From Caryophanales bacterium UBA1719 (GTDB lineage Bacteria; Bacillota_I; Bacilli_A; RFN20; CAG-826), in NCBI GenBank assembly GCA_002317145.1, contig DCIT01000019.1, positions 22,211-34,886 of the forward strand: a DNA stretch of 12,676 nucleotides. The letters are read 5' to 3'. A program made the translations under genes and the position numbers. The first letter of the stretch is position 1. Each line of letters starts with the position of its first letter. The notes under the pieces are model-generated. The model searched no databases and was not told the DNA's origin. It saw nothing but the letters and a program-made list of their open reading frames with translations. Shown one piece after another: positions 7,050 to 12,676 of this stretch.

Positions 7050-8777
7050 ATGTATAACGTAAAAACATTAACTAAACGTATCTTAAGATACACAAAGAAA
7101 TATCGTATATTAATGACATTAGCTTTGCTATGCGCAACACTTTATGTGTTTGCTACTATCTATGCTCCTTATATTATTGGACAAGAAATAATTAATTTAT
7201 TTGTTAGTGGATTTAAAATTAAATCTTTATTATATCCATGTCTAAAATTATTAGGAGTCTCTATAGGTGGAGTTGTTTTTGGTATCTTCATGGGACTTTT
7301 ATTAAATAAAGCAACTTATAACATTGTTAAAGATTTACAAATTGATGCATTTAATAAATTATTAACTTTACCTGTTTCATATTTAGATTCTCATCCACAT
7401 GGAGATATCTTAGCGAGAACTACTTCGGATGTTGATCACGTTTGGGATGGATTATTACATGGATTCACTCATATCTTTAGAGGTGCTATAGCGATTATCT
7501 TAACGATAATATTTATGTTCTTAATTAAGTGGGATTTAGCATTGGTAGTTGTATTGCTCACTCCATTAAGTTTAATTATTGCCTCATTAGTAGCAAGATT
7601 TTCTCATGTTAGCTTTGCTAATCAAGCAAAAGTAAATAGTAAGATGACTACTTTAATTAACGAAATGATATCTGAACAAAAAACAGTGATTGCCTATAAC
7701 TTACAAGATGAAAATAATAAGAAATATCAAGCATTAGATCAAGATCTATATAAAGTAGGAATTAAGGCTCAATTTACTGCAGCGTTCGCTAATCCAGGAA
7801 CTAGATTAGCCAATGCTATAGTCTATGCTTCTGTGGCTTTATATGGAACTATATTAATAGTTAGAGAACCTAAAATAATGAATGTTGGTATATTAGCAAT
7901 ATTCTTATTCTATGCTTCTCAATATACTCGTCCATTTAATGAAATTAGTGGAGTTGCGGCAGAGCTTTCTAATTCTTATGCTTGTTTAAGAAGAGTCTTG
8001 GAATTAATTGATGAAGTTGATATGATAGATGATTCTAATTTAAAAGAATCAGCTATTAATAAAAATGAATTTAAGATTGAACATGTTAACTTTTCTTATA
8101 ATAAAGAAAGAGAGATATTAAAAGATATTAACTTTAAAGTTTTAGAAAATAAGAAGGTTGCGATTGTAGGTCCAACTGGATGTGGTAAGACAACATTCAT
8201 TAATTTATTAATGCGTTACTATGATGTTAATAGCGGATCTATTTTATTAGATAACAAGAACATTAATAATATTAAAAGAAAGGATATTCGCAATCATATT
8301 GGAATGGTCTTACAAGATACTTGGTTATTTAAAGGAACAGTATTTGATAACATTCGTTATTCTAAAATTAATGCTACAGAGAATGAAGTTATTAATGCTG
8401 CTATGTTAGCGAATGCTCATGACTTTATATCTAAATTACCTAATGGATATAACACTATAGTAAGTGACGATGATGGATTATCAATTGGACAAAAACAATT
8501 AATATGTATTGCTAGATTAATGTTATGTTTACCTAATATATTAATATTAGATGAAGCGACTAGTAATATTGATACTCGTACTGAAGTTAAGATTCAAAAA
8601 GCTTTTGATTATTTAATGGAAGGCAGAACTTCAATAGTTATCGCGCATCGCTTATCTACGATTAGACATGCTGACTTAATTATTGTCATGAAACAAGGTA
8701 AGATAATTGAAAGTGGAACGCATGAAGAGTTAATGAATAAAAAAGGATTTTATATGAATTTATATAATTCATTATAA
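7050..8777 (+). CDS. ABC exporter half-transporter, catalytic subunit
   Basis: This 575-residue partner of the preceding gene has the same six-helix membrane domain plus ATPase. Walker A is GPTGCGKT (374-381, K380). Walker B LILDEAT carries the catalytic E502, and the H-switch H533 is present (IAHRLST). Its signature is altered to LSIGQ (477-481). Combined with the partner, the dimer has one complete site (this Walker A/B plus partner LSGGQ) and one doubly degenerate site, as in TM288 and BmrD. The gene starts 2 nt after the partner's stop, with GAGG at 7033-7036. It ends in three consecutive TAA codons (8775-8783), which strictly block readthrough before the next gene. Substrate is not predictable from sequence. 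Confidence 0.94.
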   Translation: MYNVKTLTKRILRYTKKYRILMTLALLCATLYVFATIYAPYIIGQEIINLFVSGFKIKSLLYPCLKLLGVSIGGVVFGIFMGLLLNKATYNIVKDLQIDAFNKLLTLPVSYLDSHPHGDILARTTSDVDHVWDGLLHGFTHIFRGAIAIILTIIFMFLIKWDLALVVVLLTPLSLIIASLVARFSHVSFANQAKVNSKMTTLINEMISEQKTVIAYNLQDENNKKYQALDQDLYKVGIKAQFTAAFANPGTRLANAIVYASVALYGTILIVREPKIMNVGILAIFLFYASQYTRPFNEISGVAAELSNSYACLRRVLELIDEVDMIDDSNLKESAINKNEFKIEHVNFSYNKEREILKDINFKVLENKKVAIVGPTGCGKTTFINLLMRYYDVNSGSILLDNKNINNIKRKDIRNHIGMVLQDTWLFKGTVFDNIRYSKINATENEVINAAMLANAHDFISKLPNGYNTIVSDDDGLSIGQKQLICIARLMLCLPNILILDEATSNIDTRTEVKIQKAFDYLMEGRTSIVIAHRLSTIRHADLIIVMKQGKIIESGTHEELMNKKGFYMNLYNSL

Positions 8778-8798
8778 TAATAAAAGGAGATAAGTAAT

Positions 8799-9050
8799 AT
8801 GCATTATACATGTAACACTAAAGGAGTATGTGCTCAAACAATATCATTTGATATTAATGATAATAAAATATCTAATATTTCATTTAATGGTGGATGTCCT
8901 GGTAATTTAAAAATGATATCTAAATTATTAGATGGTAAAGATGTCGATTATGTTATTAAGATGTGCAAAGGAAATACTTGTGGATATAAGAATACTAGTT
9001 GCGCAGATCAATTAGCAGAAGCTTTAATTAAAATTAAAGATAATAAATAA
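8799..9050 (+). CDS. TSCPD-domain cysteine-rich small protein (TIGR03905-like)
   Basis: This 83-residue protein has six cysteines: C5, C11, C33, C56, C61 and C68. The order CxxxxxC, GGCPGN (31-36), CKGNTC (56-61) and TSCADQLAEAL matches the small stand-alone TSCPD family (TIGR03905-like), in which four Cys are conserved; TSCAD (66-70) is the eponymous motif with Ala for Pro. A related domain occurs at the C-terminus of some class II ribonucleotide reductases. Metal binding is plausible from the cysteines, but the function is not established. A strong AAAGGAG (8783-8789) lies 9 nt upstream of the ATG. The gene is 21 nt after the exporter and probably closes that operon; no terminator hairpin is visible after it. 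Confidence 0.85.
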   Translation: MHYTCNTKGVCAQTISFDINDNKISNISFNGGCPGNLKMISKLLDGKDVDYVIKMCKGNTCGYKNTSCADQLAEALIKIKDNK

Positions 9051-9062
9051 AATAACTGTTAC

Positions 9063-9090
9063 TTGCAAAACTATTAACTATTGATATAAT
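9063..9090 (+). promoter_or_regulatory. Promoter of greA
   Basis: TTGCAA (9063-9068) and TATAAT (9085-9090) are 16 bp apart, and TG at 9082-9083 makes the -10 extended. The predicted start is near 9097. The spacer holds a tandem 7-mer AACTATT (9069-9082). The -10 sits inside a perfect 7-bp inverted repeat, TATTGAT-ATA-ATCAATA (9079-9095). Either could be a regulator site or simply AT-rich chance. Confidence 0.75.
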
Positions 9091-9121
9091 CAATAATGCT
9101 AATTTTATAGAGGTAAATATT

Positions 9122-9604
9122 ATGGCCAATGAAAATCAAACAGTCTTAACTAAAGATGGTGCAGAAAAATTAAAAGAAGAATTAAATACTTTAATTAACG
9201 TTGAACGTCCTCAAGTAGTTGAAGCGTTAGCAGCAGCACGTGCTCAAGGTGACTTAAAAGAAAATGCTGACTATGATGCAGCAAGAAATAGACAAGCTGA
9301 AGTTGAAGGACGCATTAAAGAAATTGAAAATATTTTAGCTAATGCTAAGATCGTCAGAGAATCCACTAACAACGATAAAATTGTTGGTATTGGATCTAAA
9401 GTTACAATTAAAGCTAGCAACGAAAGAAAAGAAGAAACTTATTCAATCGTTGGTACTGTTGAAGCTGATCCATTAGGTTATAAAATTTCTAATGAATGTC
9501 CTTTAGGACTTGCTTTAATTGGACATAAAGCTGGTGACGAAGTTGAAGTTAAATCTAAAATTAGTTACAAAGTAAAAATTCTTAACGTTGAACGTGATAA
9601 ATAA
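9122..9604 (+). CDS. greA: Transcription elongation factor GreA
   Basis: GreA enters the secondary channel of RNA polymerase and stimulates cleavage of backtracked RNA. The 160 residues show the standard layout: an N-terminal coiled-coil finger (about 10-75) with the tip GDLKENADY, whose acidic D44 and E47 correspond to the catalytic pair of E. coli GreA. A C-terminal globular domain (about 82-158) follows, containing VGIGSKVTIK and SPLG-like DPLGYKISNECPLG. AGAGGT at 9109-9114 lies 7 nt before the ATG. The gene has its own promoter. No hairpin follows it, so its transcripts probably run into the valS T-box leader and end at that attenuator. Confidence 0.96.
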   Translation: MANENQTVLTKDGAEKLKEELNTLINVERPQVVEALAAARAQGDLKENADYDAARNRQAEVEGRIKEIENILANAKIVRESTNNDKIVGIGSKVTIKASNERKEETYSIVGTVEADPLGYKISNECPLGLALIGHKAGDEVEVKSKISYKVKILNVERDK

Positions 9605-9617
9605 GTTAAGATATAAT
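9588..9617 (+). promoter_or_regulatory. Promoter of the valS T-box leader
   Basis: TTGAAC (9588-9593) and TATAAT (9612-9617) are separated by 18 bp. The -35 lies within the last codons of greA. The predicted start near 9624 falls just before the first strand of T-box Stem I, which supports the assignment. Confidence 0.7.
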
Positions 9618-9623
9618 AGTTAA

Positions 9624-9812
9624 CAAGAAGAAGTTATTAATGCTCTTTATCACTAGAGAGTTCGAAATAGGTGAAAGTCGAACATAAAGAAATTAATATG
9701 GTCGCTTCTTATATAATAAGAGGAATCTCGTGATACTCGCGTTAAGAGTAAAATTAAATTAAGTTAAATTAAGGTGGTACCGCGAATAACTCGCCCTTAG
9801 CCATCTTTTTTT
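9624..9812 (+). promoter_or_regulatory. Valine T-box riboswitch (valS leader)
   Basis: This leader RNA reads the charging state of tRNA-Val. Stem I pairs 9628-9633 with 9705-9710, ATTAAT 9636-9641 with 9692-9697, CTTTAT 9645-9650 with 9684-9689, and GTTCGA 9660-9665 with 9678-9683. Its terminal loop includes AGGTGA (GNUG-type). The specifier loop shows GTC (9701-9703, Val) followed by G, just before the closing helix. The T-box core AAGGTGGTACCGCG (9771-9784) forms an antiterminator: TAAGG 9770-9774 with CCTTA 9795-9799, GCGA 9782-9785 with TCGC 9791-9794, and a 7-nt bulge TGGTACC. UGGU in the bulge would pair with ACCA of an A73 tRNA. Specifier and downstream gene agree on valine. Confidence 0.95.
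9771..9812 (+). terminator. T-box attenuator terminator
   Basis: CCATC (9801-9805) is followed by seven T (9806-9812). The best 5' partner I can find is the T-box motif itself: AAGGTGG (9771-9777) with CCATCTT (9801-9807), 7 bp with one G-U, enclosing the GCGA/TCGC hairpin. This fold excludes the TAAGG/CCTTA antiterminator helix, so the two are mutually exclusive. The usual downstream copy of the CCCTT complement is absent. Confidence 0.6.
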
Positions 9813-9833
9813 ATTTAATAGGAGTAGATAGAT

Positions 9834-12410
9834 ATGTTAGAAAAAAGGTATGATCACAAAAAAGTAAGCGAAGGTAAATATGACTTTTGGCTTAAACATA
9901 ATTATTTTTCAACCCATGATAAATCAAAACAACCTTTTTCTATAGTTATACCTCCTCCAAATGTTACTGGTAAATTACATTTAGGACATGCTCTAGATAC
10001 CATTCCTGCTGATATCTTAATAAGATATAAGAAAGCCAAAGGCTTTGACACGATGTGGCTACCAGGAATGGACCATGCTGGAATTGCTACTCAAACAAAA
10101 GTTTGTGAACGTTTAAGAAGTAACGGAATTGATTATCATACATTAGGTAGAGAAGGATTCTTAAAGAAAGCTTGGGAGTGGAAAGAAGAATACGCGAATA
10201 CAATTCATCAACAATGGAAAGCTTTAGGACTTTCTTTAGATTATAAAAAAGAGAGATTTACTTTAGATGATAAATTAAATAAATGTGTCAATAAAGTATT
10301 TGTCTCTTTATATAATAAAGGTCTTATATATCAAGGCGAAAGAATTATTAACTGGGATCCTGTTTTAAGAACAGCCTTAAGTAATGTTGAAGTTATTCAT
10401 AAAAACGATAAAGGTAAATTCTATTACTTTAAATATCCGATTATGAATACTAAAGAGTATTTAATAGTTGCGACAACTCGACCTGAAACTATGTTTGGGG
10501 ACGTGGCGGTTATTGTTAATCCTAATGATAAAAGATATAAACAATATATAGGTAAGAATTGTATCAATCCTGCTAATGATCAACCTTTAACTATTATGGC
10601 TGATGAATATGTTGATATGGAGTTTGGTACTGGAGCAATGAAGTGTACGCCTGCTCATGATCCTAATGACTTTAATATTGCTAATAAATATAACTTAGAA
10701 AAAGTTATAGTCATGGATGAAACTGCAAAGATGAATTCTAAATGTGGCAAGTATGCTGGTATGGATCGTTATGCATGTCGTGATTTATTAGTAGAAGATA
10801 TTAAAAAGAAAGGTTTATTAATTAAAATTGAAGAGATTGAACACGAAGTAGGGCACTCAGAAAGAAGTGATGCGGTTGTTGAACCATATTTATCTAAACA
10901 ATGGTTTGTAAAAATGAAACCATTAGCTGAAGCAGTTATTAAAAATCAAGAAAGCGAAAATGCTATTCAATTTTTCCCAACTCGTTTTTCTAAAACGATG
11001 ACTCAATGGATGGAGAATATTGATGATTGGTGCATCTCCCGTCAATTATGGTGGGGACATCGTATACCTGTCTATTATAAAAATGATGGAACTATTTTAG
11101 TTAGTGAAGAACCTCCTAAAGACATAGAAAACTATAAACAAGATGAAGATGTATTAGATACTTGGTTCTCGTCAGGATTATGGCCATTCTCTACATTAAA
11201 TTGGCCTGATTTAAATGACGAAGATTATAAAAGATATTTTCCTACTTCATTAATGGTAACAGGATACGATTTGATCTTCTTCTGGATTTCTAGAATGGTG
11301 TTCCAAAGTTTAGAATTTACTAAACAAGTACCATTTAAGAAATGTTTAATTCATGGTTTAATTCGCGATGAAAAAGGAAGAAAGATGTCAAAGACATTAG
11401 GGAACGGAATTGATCCTTTTGATGTCATAGAAAAATATGGAATTGATGCCTTAAGATATTTCTTAACCACAAATTCTTCACCAGGACTTGATATGCGTTA
11501 TGATGAAGCTAAGGTTGAAGCAAGTAGCAATTATCTAAACAAAATTTGGAACTCTGCAAGATATGTTTTAGATATTCTCGGAGATGATTTTGTTGAAGAT
11601 AAAATTCCTGTAATTAAATTGCCAACTATGGAGAGATATATAATATCTCGTCTTAACGAAACTATTGATAACGTAACTAAGAATATGGAAAAATTTGAAT
11701 TAGGGGCAGCCTCCTCTTATTTATATAATTTTGTCTATGACGATTTCTGTAGTTTCTATTTAGAAGTATCAAAATTAACTAAAGATACATATGAAACAAA
11801 ACAAACTTTATATTGTGTATTAAAGAGCATTGTTCTAATGATTTATCCATACGCTCCATTTATTTCTGAAGAGATTTATCAAAATATCCCAGGACATAAA
11901 GAAAGCATAATGCTAGAAAGTTATCCTACATATAATCCATCTGAAGTAAATAAAGAAAGTGTTAACTATGGTAATTTACTAAATTCAATGATAAAAGATG
12001 TTCGCAATTATAAAGTTACTAATAAATTAGCACCTAATACTCCTGTTAACCTAACAGTTGTTACTAAAGATAATCTTTTCCCTAAGTTCCAAGACTATTT
12101 ATCTAGATTTACTTTCGCTAAAGAAGTTAACATAGTTAAAACATCAAAAGATAATAGTGGAGTTATCTTCACTTATTCTAATATCACCATGGTTGTTAAA
12201 GCTGATGTTGATAAAGATGAAATATTATCTAAATTAAATAAAGAACTTCAAAACATCAATAATGAGATACGTAGAAGTGAAGGGATGCTCAATAATCCTC
12301 GATTCATAGAAAAAGCTCCTGAATCAAAGATTAACGAGGAAAAAGAGAAATATAATAAATACTTATCTATTAAAAAATCAATTGAAGATAAAATTAATCA
12401 ATTTAAATAA
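9834..12410 (+). CDS. valS: Valyl-tRNA synthetase
   Basis: ValS charges tRNA-Val and edits Thr. The 858 residues are close to the Bacillus length of about 880. PPPNVTGKLHLGHALD carries the HIGH-type site HLGH (49-52). The inserted editing domain has ATTRPETMFGD (213-223). The class I zinc/catalytic region includes WCISRQLWWGHRIPVY and the DVLDTWFSSGLWPFS segment. KMSKT is at 517-521. An anticodon-binding helical domain follows, then a C-terminal coiled coil over about the last 65 residues (KLNKELQNINNEIRRSEGML and on) that contacts tRNA. AGGAG at 9820-9824 lies 9 nt before the ATG. Expression is controlled by the valine T-box, and the gene ends at a strong hairpin. Confidence 0.98.
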   Translation: MLEKRYDHKKVSEGKYDFWLKHNYFSTHDKSKQPFSIVIPPPNVTGKLHLGHALDTIPADILIRYKKAKGFDTMWLPGMDHAGIATQTKVCERLRSNGIDYHTLGREGFLKKAWEWKEEYANTIHQQWKALGLSLDYKKERFTLDDKLNKCVNKVFVSLYNKGLIYQGERIINWDPVLRTALSNVEVIHKNDKGKFYYFKYPIMNTKEYLIVATTRPETMFGDVAVIVNPNDKRYKQYIGKNCINPANDQPLTIMADEYVDMEFGTGAMKCTPAHDPNDFNIANKYNLEKVIVMDETAKMNSKCGKYAGMDRYACRDLLVEDIKKKGLLIKIEEIEHEVGHSERSDAVVEPYLSKQWFVKMKPLAEAVIKNQESENAIQFFPTRFSKTMTQWMENIDDWCISRQLWWGHRIPVYYKNDGTILVSEEPPKDIENYKQDEDVLDTWFSSGLWPFSTLNWPDLNDEDYKRYFPTSLMVTGYDLIFFWISRMVFQSLEFTKQVPFKKCLIHGLIRDEKGRKMSKTLGNGIDPFDVIEKYGIDALRYFLTTNSSPGLDMRYDEAKVEASSNYLNKIWNSARYVLDILGDDFVEDKIPVIKLPTMERYIISRLNETIDNVTKNMEKFELGAASSYLYNFVYDDFCSFYLEVSKLTKDTYETKQTLYCVLKSIVLMIYPYAPFISEEIYQNIPGHKESIMLESYPTYNPSEVNKESVNYGNLLNSMIKDVRNYKVTNKLAPNTPVNLTVVTKDNLFPKFQDYLSRFTFAKEVNIVKTSKDNSGVIFTYSNITMVVKADVDKDEILSKLNKELQNINNEIRRSEGMLNNPRFIEKAPESKINEEKEKYNKYLSIKKSIEDKINQFK

Positions 12411-12443
12411 AAGTTAACCATTTTGAGTTTTGGTTAACTTTTT
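12411..12443 (+). terminator. Rho-independent terminator of valS
   Basis: AAGTTAACCA (12411-12420) and TGGTTAACTT (12431-12440) form a perfect 10-bp stem with a 10-nt loop. The T run ends at 12443 and upstream A residues (12408-12410) mirror it. It starts immediately after the valS stop. Confidence 0.9.
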
Positions 12444-12470
12444 GACTCGTTTTAAAAAATTATATATTAC
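12442..12470 (+). promoter_or_regulatory. Possible promoter after valS terminator
   Basis: TTGACT (12442-12447) overlaps the terminator T run. Candidate -10 boxes are TATATT (12463-12468, 15-bp spacer) and TATTAC (12465-12470, 17-bp spacer). A better TATAAT (12478-12483) has no -35 at the right distance. Such AT-rich sequence yields many near matches, so this is tentative. Confidence 0.35.
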
Positions 12471-12481
12471 TATGTAATATA
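12463..12481. repeat. 8-bp perfect inverted repeat at possible promoter
   Basis: TATATTAC (12463-12470) and GTAATATA (12474-12481) pair perfectly around TAT. It overlaps the candidate -10 region, as an operator might. No regulator is known from the window. Confidence 0.45.
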
Positions 12482-12504
12482 ATCTTTAAACGCGTATATA
12501 AATT

Positions 12505-12598
12505 TATTAAATTATTAATTATTAAGTGGAGGAGAATTAGCTGTTATACTATCAGAATATCTATATTAAATTATTAATACTTTCTATAAATATCTATA
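12505..12598. repeat. Two interleaved direct repeats in 3' noncoding region
   Basis: TATTAAATTATTAAT occurs at 12505-12519 and again at 12564-12578; the second copy is itself a 6-bp hairpin (TATTAA-ATTA-TTAATA). AATATCTATA occurs at 12556-12565 and 12589-12598, 33 bp apart. The copies are exact. Their AT-only or nearly AT-only composition weakens significance, but both sets fall in one 95-bp stretch. Confidence 0.5.
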
Positions 12599-12634
12599 CT
12601 CTATCCCCAATAAAGATGCTAGTTCTTCCTCCGC
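12526..12634 (+). ncRNA. Unassigned structured element with long closing stem
   Basis: GTGGAGGAGAATTAGC (12526-12541) pairs with GCTAGTTCTTCCTCCGC (12618-12634) over 16 bp, with one bulged base and two G-U pairs, enclosing a 76-nt AT-rich loop that contains a 6-bp hairpin (12564-12579). The two G-U pairs hint at RNA rather than DNA pairing. The 5' arm contains GGAGGAG, a perfect Shine-Dalgarno, which the 3' arm would mask. It is not a tRNA (no T arm; the stem is too long) and no T run follows. It could be a small RNA, a 5' leader of the gene beyond the window, or the ends of a small inverted-repeat element. Confidence 0.4.
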
Positions 12635-12648
12635 AATTTAAATTATGA
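12541..12648 (+). CDS. Possible CTG-started leader ORF, 35 codons
   Basis: GGAGGAG (12528-12534) lies 6 nt before CTG 12541, which opens 35 sense codons to a TGA at 12646-12648. A TAG stands immediately before the CTG, so no longer version exists. The stop overlaps ATG 12645 of the next frame as ATGA, the same junction as dtd-mnmA and alaS-ruvX. The peptide is Leu/Ile/Tyr-rich with LVLPPQFKL at its end and resembles nothing I know. CTG starts are rare and chance openness is possible, so this is only a candidate. Confidence 0.2.
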   Translation: MLYYQNIYIKLLILSINIYTLSPIKMLVLPPQFKL

Positions 12649-12676
12649 AAGATTTTATTTATCAAATTAACAAAAA
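12645..12676 (+). CDS. Possible start of a gene running off the window
   Basis: ATG 12645 begins an open frame (MKDFIYQINK) that continues past the right edge. An in-frame TAA at 12639-12641 rules out an earlier start. There is no Shine-Dalgarno directly upstream; the nearest, at 12528-12534, is over 100 nt away and lies in a predicted stem. Ten codons are too few to name it. Confidence 0.3.
   Translation, partial: MKDFIYQINK

Noticed and set aside
9708..9720. CTTAT-ATA-ATAAG hairpin in the T-box leader as a separate terminator
   Set aside because: Short AT-only stem with no T run; it overlaps the closing strand of Stem I and is more likely part of T-box linker folding.
12526..12634. tRNA or tRNA-like gene, since the outer 7 bp look like an acceptor stem
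   Set aside because: The stem continues to 16 bp, there is no T loop (TTCGA-type) or D arm, and the 109-nt length does not fit.
12526..12634. 6S RNA
   Set aside because: A long closing stem fits loosely, but the element is shorter than usual, lacks a clear central bubble flanked by a long apical helix, and has no terminator. It cannot be claimed without a covariance search.
12616..12648. ATG 12616 mini-ORF (MLVLPPQFKL)
   Set aside because: Ten codons with no SD; it is only the end of the 35-codon frame already listed.
1..12676. Mycoplasma-type code (TGA as Trp)
   Set aside because: TGA ends dtd and alaS in conserved positions, and conserved Trp residues in ValS and MnmA are TGG.
1..12676. 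CRISPR array, insertion sequence, phage or transposon genes
   Set aside because: No regularly spaced repeats, transposase or integrase motifs, or phage proteins are visible; the window is housekeeping genes plus an exporter.

Overview
This is an AT-rich window of about 12.7 kb from a low-GC Gram-positive-type bacterium. It probably belongs to Bacillota, near the Bacilli/Mollicutes-related lineages; the genus cannot be resolved by eye. TGA is used as a stop (ends of dtd and alaS) and Trp is encoded by TGG, so the code is 11 rather than the Mycoplasma code. Shine-Dalgarno sequences of the GGAG/AGGAG type, TTG...TATAAT promoters and a tRNA-sensing T-box leader in front of valS fit the same assignment. 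All convincing genes are on the + strand.

Layout. Positions 1-126 hold the C-terminal end of an upstream gene with a TPR-like helix pair. It is followed with a 1-nt gap by dtd (D-aminoacyl-tRNA deacylase), and a 4-nt ATGA overlap leads to mnmA (tRNA 2-thiouridylase). After a short AT-rich gap with a hairpin and an extended -10 promoter comes a tightly packed run: alaS, ruvX, an unrecognised small membrane protein, two ABC exporter half-transporters and a small cysteine-rich TSCPD-type protein. Junctions in this run are overlaps of 4 and 11 nt and gaps of 1, 2 and 21 nt, so it is probably one operon. greA follows with its own good promoter. A valine T-box riboswitch (specifier GUC) then precedes valS, which ends in a clean 10-bp terminator hairpin.

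The theme is translation and its quality control: charging (alaS, valS), proofreading (dtd, the AlaS editing site), wobble thiolation (mnmA), 16S rRNA maturation (ruvX) and transcript cleavage (greA). The exporter is a heterodimer with one normal and one degenerate ATPase site, like TM287/288 and BmrCD.

Points worth a second look: an alaS start with no ribosome binding site, 11 nt after a TRTGn extended -10, suggesting a leaderless or near-leaderless mRNA; a compact T-box whose terminator seems to reuse the T-box motif itself; and the last 230 bases. Those hold a 16-bp long-range inverted repeat around a 76-nt loop, a sequestered perfect Shine-Dalgarno, two sets of direct repeats and a possible CTG-started leader ORF. 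Nothing I recognise explains that stretch. It is the best candidate here for an undescribed RNA or leader element.
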